DNA of 6,604 bases, taken from contig JAOZSZ010000084.1 in NCBI GenBank assembly GCA_029939385.1, positions 1 through 6,604 on the forward strand, in the 5' to 3' direction. Under the pieces are notes generated by a model that worked only from the letters and a program-made list of their open reading frames with translations, had not been told where the DNA came from and made no database searches. The DNA comes from Pontiella sp. Its GTDB lineage: Bacteria > Verrucomicrobiota > Kiritimatiellia > Kiritimatiellales > Pontiellaceae. Both the position numbers and the translations under genes were made by a program. Below are positions 1 through 5,443 of the stretch, piece by piece. Position 1 is the first letter of the stretch. Each line of letters opens with the position of its first letter.

Positions 1-887
1 AGTACCTGCCCTATAACCGAGGACCAATGCGGTATCAGACTTAGACCTCCTGAAGTATATATCTTTGAGATCCGACATCCTTGATGACGCTCAACAAAAT
101 CTTTTGAAATAGATAATTGCTTGAGAAATGGAGTTATAACATCCGTTAACGTGGACGAAATATTAATTGAACGATCCGTTAAAATGGTTTCGGCCAGCTC
201 ATCGTCTACACCAAGATCTTCAATCACCTTTGCTCGCAATGCCTTCCCTCCAAAGGAAAACTTTCCGACTAATACCACCGCTCCTTTGTTAAGAATCACA
301 TAATGGCTTACCAACTCGCCGGCCTCGATCAGACAAATTGCCTCGTCCTTACACTCCTCTCCACGAGCATTGAGAAAGGCCGGAATAAATGAAAGCCCAG
401 CCACTTCAAGTGATGCCGGCGCAGGCGGACCTGCGGGAAATAAATTTAAGAGGAATCGCACATCATCTTCCGGAATGGCAGCGGAAAGAAAGCTAGAGTC
501 TTGGCGCCCCTTCCCCTTCTTCGCAAGCATGGCCGACACACGAAAGTCATCATCCACATTAAGAAGTTCACGCAACTTACCATCCGGCAGTACGTCTTGA
601 CCCGCAAGGAGTGGAGCATTCACCATCCGAACCACTGAGTTCACTCCGCTATATGTGAGACACCCATAATGCGCCACCATATTTCGGGGTAATTCAACTC
701 TTCGAGAAGCCACTTCAAAATCGATTGAAGGCAAGAGATCAATCCCCATCAAGATTAATTCATCTTTACTCTTTCTAAGCCGAACCACCTTGGTCGCCGT
801 GCTCGAAAAATCAATACCAACCAAATCGGTGAATTTTCGTTTTGCCTGCTTACTTTGTATTATTTTTTTTATCGTTATTTGTTTCAT
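1..887 (-). CDS. pilM: PilM-like type IV pilus assembly protein (partial, C-terminus beyond left edge)
   Basis: Minus-strand reading frame of 295 codons, open to the left edge, found by translating the complement. The ATG at 887 is the first possible start because an in-frame TAA lies two codons upstream; the ribosome site (AGG about 6 nt before ATG) is weak. Residues 23-37 read VGIDFSSTATKVVRL, matching the PilM/FtsA-type nucleotide-binding opening (GIDIGSxxxK). Further PilM-like blocks are a SFLSAAIPEDDV stretch, FSFGGKALRAKVIEDLG (the IGGxxLTxxIAxxLG block), and IYTSGGLSLIPHW near the edge (the IYxxGGxxxxPG block). PilM proteins are cytoplasmic actin-fold proteins that bind the N-terminus of PilN and link PilB/PilC to the inner-membrane alignment complex. 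A lysine/arginine-rich extension of about 20 residues precedes the fold. In the first motif a Ser replaces the usual Gly, so nucleotide binding is uncertain. It is transcribed away from the other genes; pilN/pilO-like genes would be expected past the edge. A T2SS GspL-type cytoplasmic domain is the main alternative. Confidence 0.8.
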   Translation of the reverse strand, partial: MKQITIKKIIQSKQAKRKFTDLVGIDFSSTATKVVRLRKSKDELILMGIDLLPSIDFEVASRRVELPRNMVAHYGCLTYSGVNSVVRMVNAPLLAGQDVLPDGKLRELLNVDDDFRVSAMLAKKGKGRQDSSFLSAAIPEDDVRFLLNLFPAGPPAPASLEVAGLSFIPAFLNARGEECKDEAICLIEAGELVSHYVILNKGAVVLVGKFSFGGKALRAKVIEDLGVDDELAETILTDRSINISSTLTDVITPFLKQLSISKDFVERHQGCRISKIYTSGGLSLIPHWSSVIGQV

Positions 888-957
888 TCTTTACCTATCT
901 TAAAGAACTAATTAATTTAGCTAGAATTCCAAAAAAGTGAGTTGTACTATTCTCATT

Positions 958-974
958 AGCAGTATCCGTACCAC
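958..974 (-). promoter_or_regulatory. Candidate sigma-54 (-24/-12) promoter of the pilM-like gene
   Basis: Read on the minus strand this is GTGGTACGGATACTGCT, close to the sigma-54 consensus TTGGCACGNNNNTTGCW. The invariant GG (972-971) and GC (960-959) have the canonical N10 spacing. Predicted transcription start is near 947, giving a leader of about 60 nt. Mismatches are GGT for GGC and CTGC for TTGC. Function is inferred from the match and from two similar sites in the window. Confidence 0.6.
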
Positions 975-983
975 AACCAATCA

Positions 984-997
984 TCAATTTCCCTCTT
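984..997 (-). promoter_or_regulatory. Shared AAGAGGG..ATTGA box upstream of the candidate pilM sigma-54 promoter
   Basis: The minus strand reads AAGAGGGAAATTGA. A near-identical box, AAGAGGGGATTGA, lies at 2494-2506 upstream of the candidate promoter of the MshEN gene, in the same orientation and at nearly the same distance from its -24 GG (18 versus 16 nt between). It could be a binding site or simply a chance match in pyrimidine-rich DNA. Confidence 0.3.
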
Positions 998-1012
998 GCT
1001 AAAGAGTTCGGT

Positions 1013-1051
1013 ATTATTAATGGTGTGCGCCACTAGTTTCCCGTGAATAAT
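1013..1051. repeat. Imperfect inverted repeat, possible activator site
   Basis: The left arm ATTATTAATGG (1013-1023) and the complement of the right arm, ATTATTCACGG (1041-1051), match at 9 of 11 positions. The 17-nt spacer contains a near-palindromic TGGTGTGCGCCA overlapping the left arm. The centre is about 85 bp upstream of the predicted pilM start near 947, a usual position for a sigma-54 enhancer site, and it also lies just before the GTG-started gene at 1074. It might serve either gene, or neither. The rest of the 888-1073 gap is AT-rich with nothing else I can support. Confidence 0.3.
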
Positions 1052-1073
1052 GGGCTAAAAAAGGACTCTCCAA

Positions 1074-1610
1074 GTGACTGAACTGAAGAATGAACCGCCA
1101 ATTTCTGAACTTGAAAATGAGCCGTCGAAATCCCCTTCGCACGGAGTGATGCTCATCTCAATACTCTTATTAATTTCTGCATTGCTTCTTTCAAGTGTTA
1201 TGCTGGTGCACTACGCATCTATAGGAACAAAACGATCAGAAACCATTCCCATGTTCACCTTTTCGAAATTCTTTGAAAAAGGAAAATCCGTCTCAACTCC
1301 ATTAGCAACAAATCGGGTTCAAAAAGCCGTGGTAAAGACAGCAGATACGCCCGAGCTTAAGCCAAAAGAATCTCCCTTCAGTAAACTTTTTGGAGACAAA
1401 GACTCTAAATTAATTCGCTGGCCTAAACTAAAACTTACAGGATTTGGAAAATCGACCGATGGCGAAGGTGGATTTGCAATCATTAATGGAAAACAGATTC
1501 TCTTAAATAACCAAATCGAGAAAGCTACTGTGGTTGAAATTCATACCCATGGGGTGCTAATGGAATACAAGGGAGAGCAAAAGCTCTTATCCGTTGAACT
1601 CATTCGCTAA
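1074..1610 (+). CDS. GspB/PilP-like single-pass inner-membrane protein
   Basis: 178 residues, starting at GTG. This is the only usable start region: AAGGA at 1061-1065 sits 8 nt upstream and an in-frame TAA lies at 1056-1058. The protein has a short acidic cytoplasmic tail with a degenerate ELxNEP repeat (residues 3-17), one strongly hydrophobic helix at about 24-46, and a linker of about 70 residues. A compact C-terminal region (about 119-178) carries LTGFG...GFAIINGKQILLNNQIEKATVVEI...GVLMEYKGEQKLL. That pattern (a sentence of beta strands around a FAIINGK and a V-x-x-I-x-x-x-G-V-x-L core) resembles the periplasmic T2SSB domain of GspB and the related PilP/GspC homology fold, which contact the secretin or its partners. 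An N-in topology fits. Two FSK-F segments (63-67 and 102-106) flank the linker. It converges tail to tail with the next gene, 6 bp away, with no terminator visible between them. Assignment rests on pattern recognition of a short domain; the linker and N-terminus are not recognisable. Confidence 0.65.
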   Translation: MTELKNEPPISELENEPSKSPSHGVMLISILLLISALLLSSVMLVHYASIGTKRSETIPMFTFSKFFEKGKSVSTPLATNRVQKAVVKTADTPELKPKESPFSKLFGDKDSKLIRWPKLKLTGFGKSTDGEGGFAIINGKQILLNNQIEKATVVEIHTHGVLMEYKGEQKLLSVELIR

Positions 1611-1616
1611 AACCCT

Positions 1617-2432
1617 TTAGACTTCCATTTTACGTATTTTTTCAAGGGCGGAATCATAATCTTCAGGTGTTACAAGATAAGTATGACAGTGATGTCCGCT
1701 TAAGGTTTCTACTTTATCAATTAGATTATTATTAAAAGGATTGAGCACCGCCACCAACAGATCATTCCCAAAAAAACCAAAGGGCAAGGCTCCATCATGC
1801 GCAACGACATTCAGCGGAAAAACCGTTCCCATTTTTTCTTCTATCTCAAATTGGGAGAGCGAAAGATAAGGCACCCCAGAACGCGATGACATATAATTAA
1901 CAATCCGGTACATTTGATTAAAACCCCGATCATTAAGCACGTGTAATACGCTTATTGGAACATCAAGATCCTTGGATGAAACTTCAGTAAGATCATGTAG
2001 CACGCTTGAATATTCCTCCTGCGAAAGCTGGTTTTCTTCATAAAGCTTCCATGCCAGGGCTAACTCTTCACTGATATCAACATCCTCTGCCGCCTTCTTT
2101 GCTTTCTCCTCCACCGGCGCGGACTCTTCTTCTGGCTCAACCAATGCACGAATCCGCGCAAGCTGTGCCGCAGCCTCAGAAGGAAATTCTTCTTCAAATC
2201 CATGCAACTGCTCAACAATGAATGCAGCCGTTGAAGCATCATTATTGCTATAGACTACATCCGCTAGAAGACCTAGGTATTCAAAGGCTCGATCACGGCG
2301 ATTATATTGGCAACAAGCATTATATAACGCCTTTAAAGTCATCGTATCCTGCGGCATCACCTCAAGAATCTGTTCTAGCATTACAATGCTATCTGCCAAA
2401 TCACTATCTATCTGTTGGTTTTCATCACCCAT
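1617..2432 (-). CDS. Stand-alone MshEN (T2SSE_N) domain protein with TPR-like N-terminus, no ATPase domain
   Basis: 271 residues. The ATG start at 2432 is supported by a strong AAGGAG site (2440-2445) 7 nt upstream. Residues about 10-97 are alpha-helical and TPR-like (paired helices such as DSIVMLEQILEVMPQD and ALYNACCQYNRRDRAFEYL). A Glu/Ala/Lys-rich linker follows (about 98-119), then a short helical motif (126-149, LYEENQLSQEEY) like the first half of an MshEN unit. The C-terminal part (about 161-268) matches the MshEN fold of PilB/GspE/MshE ATPases: helices ending in SGVPYLSLSQFEIEE, then PLNVVAHDGALPFGFFGNDLLVAVLNPFN and a final TPEDYDSALEKI. There is no Walker A, Walker B or zinc motif, so it cannot be a motor itself. 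No signal peptide or membrane segment is seen, so it is probably cytoplasmic. It is divergent from pilB, sharing a 182-bp promoter region. A role in binding or regulating the pilus motor is inferred from domain and neighbourhood only. Confidence 0.75.
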   Translation of the reverse strand: MGDENQQIDSDLADSIVMLEQILEVMPQDTMTLKALYNACCQYNRRDRAFEYLGLLADVVYSNNDASTAAFIVEQLHGFEEEFPSEAAAQLARIRALVEPEEESAPVEEKAKKAAEDVDISEELALAWKLYEENQLSQEEYSSVLHDLTEVSSKDLDVPISVLHVLNDRGFNQMYRIVNYMSSRSGVPYLSLSQFEIEEKMGTVFPLNVVAHDGALPFGFFGNDLLVAVLNPFNNNLIDKVETLSGHHCHTYLVTPEDYDSALEKIRKMEV

Positions 2433-2468
2433 TTCTCTTCTCCTTCAACGAAAGTATGCATGGTTATA

Positions 2469-2485
2469 AGCAAATTACAGGCCAC
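2469..2485 (-). promoter_or_regulatory. Candidate sigma-54 (-24/-12) promoter of the MshEN-domain gene
   Basis: The minus strand reads GTGGCCTGTAATTTGCT. The TGGC and TTGCT elements match the sigma-54 consensus exactly, with GG (2483-2482) and GC (2471-2470) at N10 spacing; the deviations are CT for AC after TGGC. Predicted start is near 2458, leaving a 26-nt leader that contains the AAGGAG ribosome site. It faces away from the similar pilB promoter. Confidence 0.65.
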
Positions 2486-2493
2486 TCTTCATT

Positions 2494-2506
2494 TCAATCC
2501 CCTCTT
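2494..2506 (-). promoter_or_regulatory. Second copy of the AAGAGGG..ATTGA box
   Basis: The minus strand reads AAGAGGGGATTGA, 16 nt before the -24 GG of the candidate promoter at 2469-2485. It matches the box at 984-997 apart from a one-base length difference and one substitution. No known factor is recognised. Confidence 0.3.
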
Positions 2507-2543
2507 AAGCATTTATTTTAGGTCGAAAAAATATTATTTTATT

Positions 2544-2558
2544 CCCTTTTATCAAGGG
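2544..2558. repeat. Short perfect inverted repeat next to the pilB -24 element
   Basis: CCCTT-TTATC-AAGGG has perfect 5-bp arms and ends 2 bp before the GG of the candidate pilB promoter. The position would suit a regulator that blocks or bends promoter DNA. It is short enough to be chance, and it lies upstream of the predicted transcript, so it is not an RNA hairpin of the pilB leader. Confidence 0.25.
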
Positions 2559-2575
2559 TAGGCACGAACAATGCT
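2559..2575 (+). promoter_or_regulatory. Candidate sigma-54 (-24/-12) promoter of the pilB-pilC-pilS operon
   Basis: TAGGCACGAACAATGCT matches the sigma-54 consensus: GGCACG is exact, with GG at 2561-2562 and GC at 2573-2574 in canonical spacing. The deviations are TA for TT before GG and ATGC for TTGC. The predicted start near 2586 gives a leader of about 29 nt before the pilB ATG. The operon encodes a PilS-like kinase, which fits control by RpoN with a PilR-type activator. Confidence 0.7.
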
Positions 2576-2614
2576 TGAAAGAGAATTCAGAATTTCATGG
2601 AACGGGAATAGAGT

Positions 2615-4327
2615 ATGAATACACACAGTAAAAGCCTAATGGACTGTTTAAAAGAGATTCGCCCTATCGAGGCCGAGATTTATTTCGAGGCCGAGAAAGA
2701 AGCCGAACAAACCCATATGCCATTAGAGCAGTTGCTCATAAAACAAGGCCTTGTTTCTGATACTGACATGGCTCTAGCCACCGCTCAATATCTCGAGATC
2801 CCTCCGCTCTCTCTTGCAACATTCACCCCTGATTCGTCTCTAATTGATTTGCAACCCAAAGAAAAATGGAAAGAGCTCAAAGCACTGCCCATTAGTAAAC
2901 TAGGCACCAGACTAACCGTCGCAATGGCCGACCCATTTAATATTCTGACCCGCGATATCATTAGCTCCGTCACGGATATGGAGCTTGTTCCAGTTATTGC
3001 TTTAGAAAAGGAAATCGAAGAATCTCTTGATTCGATTAACTCTGAACCCACTCTAGCCCTAGAAGATATTCTTAGAGACATGGCTGAAGAAGGCGAGGTT
3101 GAGGAGCTTGGAAAGGAGAGTCTCGATGACGGAAACCTTGATGATATGCTCGAAAATGCCGGCGAAGCTCCGGTTATCCGAATCGTAAACTCGATCCTCA
3201 TTGAAGCGCTGCGCAAAGGAGCCAGCGATATTCATATTGAGCCCATGGAAAAAACGGTGCGATTGCGCAACCGCGTTGATGGCGTACTTTTTGAAATCCC
3301 TAGCCCACCAAAAAACCTTCAAAATGCAATTATATCACGTCTAAAAATTATGGCAGACCTCGATATTGCAGAACGGCGCGTTCCGCAAGATGGCCGCTTT
3401 AAAATCAAAGCTCTGAACAAAGAGGTAGATATTCGTATGAGTATTCTACCGACGATTCATGGCGAAAAAATTGTGATGCGGATCCTCGACAAAACGGCGC
3501 TTGCGCCCAACCTCGGGGCATTGGGACTCGATCAACTTTCGCTTGATAATTTTGCCTACGCCCTAGCCCAGCCCTACGGCATGATCCTTGTAACCGGCCC
3601 AACAGGTAGCGGAAAAACAACCACGCTCTATTCAGCTCTTCAGGAACTGAACGTCGTTGGCACCAATATTATTACCACAGAAAACCCCGTGGAATATCAG
3701 CTCGACGGCATTAATCAGGTACAGATTAACCCAACTGTGGGGCTAAATTTTGCGAGCGCACTCCGCTCGATTCTCCGCCAAGACCCCGATGTGCTAATGG
3801 TCGGTGAAATTCGAGATGGCGAAACCGCCACAATTGCAGTCGAGGCGGCCCTAACCGGCCACCTTGTATTGAGCACACTACATACAAACGATGCCGCCGG
3901 AGCCATTGCTCGTTTGATCGACATGGGGATCGAACCCTTCATGCTAGCCTCTTCGCTGCTGCTTACACAGGCACAACGTCTCTTTCGAAAACTCTGTCCG
4001 GTCTGTAAAAAAGAGATCGATATTCCGATAGAAACCTTAAAGAAAAATCGGATTGATCCCGCTCTAATGGCTGATTCCCAATTCTATCAAACTGCGGGTT
4101 GCCCAAAATGCAATAATATCGGTTATAAAGGGCGCGGCGGTATTATGGAAATCCTCTTGGTAGATGAGGTTCTCCGAAAAACTATTTTGAACAATACAGA
4201 AGCCGATGCAATTGCCCGAATTGCCATAGAAAACGGGATGAAAACCTTGCGTGAAGCAGGACTCGATCGAGTAAAAAGCGGACTCACCACTATTGAAGAA
4301 ATTTTGCGCGTAACGAGCGAACACTAG
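2615..4327 (+). CDS. pilB: PilB/GspE-family pilus assembly ATPase
   Basis: 570 residues, full length for PilB (about 560-580). It is the cytoplasmic AAA-like hexameric ATPase that powers pilin polymerisation or T2SS pseudopilus extension through the PilC platform. An N-terminal MshEN domain (about 35-145) contains LLIKQGLVSDTDMALATAQYL, and an acidic linker (about 150-180) follows. The catalytic core has the Asp box SDIHIEP (204-210), the Walker A GPTGSGKTT (328-336, Lys334), the Walker B with DPDVLMVGEIRD (Glu398), and the His box HLVLSTLHTND (416-426). A zinc-binding tetracysteine is formed by CPVC (461-464) and CPKC (496-499), typical of PilB/GspE and absent from PilT retraction ATPases. 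All catalytic motifs are intact. The MshEN motif lacks the Arg, Gly and final Gln of the c-di-GMP consensus. The ATG at 2615 follows GGGA at 2604-2607 (7 nt away); the upstream in-frame ATG at 2597 runs into TAG. The next gene starts 8 bp later. GspE of a T2SS is the alternative name; the PilM and PilS neighbours favour pilB. Confidence 0.93.
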   Translation: MNTHSKSLMDCLKEIRPIEAEIYFEAEKEAEQTHMPLEQLLIKQGLVSDTDMALATAQYLEIPPLSLATFTPDSSLIDLQPKEKWKELKALPISKLGTRLTVAMADPFNILTRDIISSVTDMELVPVIALEKEIEESLDSINSEPTLALEDILRDMAEEGEVEELGKESLDDGNLDDMLENAGEAPVIRIVNSILIEALRKGASDIHIEPMEKTVRLRNRVDGVLFEIPSPPKNLQNAIISRLKIMADLDIAERRVPQDGRFKIKALNKEVDIRMSILPTIHGEKIVMRILDKTALAPNLGALGLDQLSLDNFAYALAQPYGMILVTGPTGSGKTTTLYSALQELNVVGTNIITTENPVEYQLDGINQVQINPTVGLNFASALRSILRQDPDVLMVGEIRDGETATIAVEAALTGHLVLSTLHTNDAAGAIARLIDMGIEPFMLASSLLLTQAQRLFRKLCPVCKKEIDIPIETLKKNRIDPALMADSQFYQTAGCPKCNNIGYKGRGGIMEILLVDEVLRKTILNNTEADAIARIAIENGMKTLREAGLDRVKSGLTTIEEILRVTSEH

Positions 4328-4335
4328 GGAGAAGA

Positions 4336-5430
4336 ATGATGGCCACAAAAAAAATAAAAGCAAAGGGAGCACTCCCCATTGTACGAGGCGCACGCAAGAT
4401 CCGGCTTAAGGAGCTTTCCCTATTTACCCGACAACTCTCGGCCATGCTTTCCGCGGGAATGCCGCTGGTACAAACTCTCGTTGCCATGGAAGAGCAAACC
4501 GATGATCAAAACTTTAAATCCGTTATTTTGGGCATCCGTACACGGGTTGAGGGAGGCGCTATGTATTCTGAGTCGCTCGCATTCTATCCCTCCATTTTTG
4601 ATGAACTCTATATTAGTATGATGCGTGCGGGGGAAGTTGGTGGCATTTTGCCCGACACCTGTTCCCGCGTTGCCTCATTTCTAGAGTCTAGCAACCGAAT
4701 TCGCGCCAAGGTTAAATCAGCCATGATGTACCCCAGCGTGGTGCTTACGGTTTCTATTATTTTAGCCATCACCTTAATCATGTTTATTCTTCCGGTCTTC
4801 GTCGGCATGTTTTCCGACTTTGGTGCAGATTTACCGGGGCTGACACAAAGCCTACTTGATTTTAGCGCATGGCTAACTTCGTATTGGTATATCGCGATCG
4901 CTCTTGTTTCCGGATTCGTCTACGCCTTCAAACGCTACAACAAGACCGACAAGGGGCAGTACGTTATTGATGAACTTAAACTAAACGTACCCGGCCTAGG
5001 CGAACTTGCCACTAAAATTGCAGTGGCGCGCTTTGCCTCAACCTTCGCCCAGTTAATGCATAGCGGGGTGGCCATCATTGAATCACTTGAAATTGTGGGC
5101 TTAGCCACAGGAAATCGCGTAATTGGTGATTCGCTTCTAAAAGCTCGAAAAACGATTGAGGAAGGCGAACCCCTTTCCAAAGCACTCGAGCCCAATAAAT
5201 ACTACCCTCGCATGCTTGTTCACATGCTCTCCGCCGGCGAAAAAACCGGACAGGTCGAAGAGATGATGGATAAGGTAGCTGAATTCTATGACGACGAAGT
5301 GGAATCCATGTTGGCCAGTATCACATCGTTGATCGAACCTTTATTAATGGTTTTTGTTGGAGCAATCATTGGCACAGTCGTAGTGGCCATGTTCCTTCCA
5401 ATCTTCAAAATGAGTGAAATCGTAATGTAG
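4336..5430 (+). CDS. pilC: PilC/GspF-family inner-membrane platform protein
   Basis: 364 residues, a little shorter than typical PilC (about 400), mainly through a shorter N-terminus. It forms the inner-membrane platform that PilB turns or pushes to insert pilins. Two homologous T2SSF domains are visible: about 27-150 (LFTRQLSAMLSAGMPL, then MMRAGEVGGIL) and about 230-355 (FASTFAQLMHSGVAI, then MLSAGEKTGQV). Three membrane helices fall at about 133-158, 180-197 and 336-357, the usual arrangement with two large cytoplasmic domains. A basic N-terminal tail (KKIKAK...RKIRLK) precedes the first domain. Two adjacent ATGs (4336 and 4339) follow GGGAG at 4327-4331, which overlaps the pilB stop; the second has the better spacing (7 nt), so the true start may be one codon later. 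The 8-bp gap to pilB and 13-bp gap to the kinase gene indicate one operon with translational coupling likely. Confidence 0.93.
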   Translation: MMATKKIKAKGALPIVRGARKIRLKELSLFTRQLSAMLSAGMPLVQTLVAMEEQTDDQNFKSVILGIRTRVEGGAMYSESLAFYPSIFDELYISMMRAGEVGGILPDTCSRVASFLESSNRIRAKVKSAMMYPSVVLTVSIILAITLIMFILPVFVGMFSDFGADLPGLTQSLLDFSAWLTSYWYIAIALVSGFVYAFKRYNKTDKGQYVIDELKLNVPGLGELATKIAVARFASTFAQLMHSGVAIIESLEIVGLATGNRVIGDSLLKARKTIEEGEPLSKALEPNKYYPRMLVHMLSAGEKTGQVEEMMDKVAEFYDDEVESMLASITSLIEPLLMVFVGAIIGTVVVAMFLPIFKMSEIVM

Positions 5431-5443
5431 GTGCGATTAAGTT

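Noticed and set aside
121..600. Plus-strand open frames at 121-303 and 370-600
   Set aside because: They are antisense to the PilM-like gene, which is open over the whole stretch with recognisable motifs; the short products are serine-rich and show no ribosome site or domain.
989..1017. Sigma-70 promoter for the gene at 1074 (TTCCCT...TATTAT)
   Set aside because: The -10 is fair but the -35 matches only about three of six bases, too weak to annotate.
1574..1587. Hairpin AGAGC-AAAA-GCTCT as a terminator for the convergent genes
   Set aside because: Stem of only 5 bp, inside the gspB-like coding region, and not followed by a T-run on either strand.
2222..2521. Plus-strand frame of 99 codons overlapping the start of the MshEN gene
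   Set aside because: Antisense to a well-supported start with a strong ribosome site; the product has no recognisable features and crosses the promoter region.
2597..2611. Upstream in-frame ATG as an alternative pilB start
   Set aside because: It reads ATG GAA CGG GAA TAG, so it stops before the ATG at 2615.
3405..3620. Antisense frames inside pilB and pilC (for example 3405-3620, 4064-4393, 4290-4487)
   Set aside because: They are shadows of the strongly conserved ATPase and platform genes and have no independent support.
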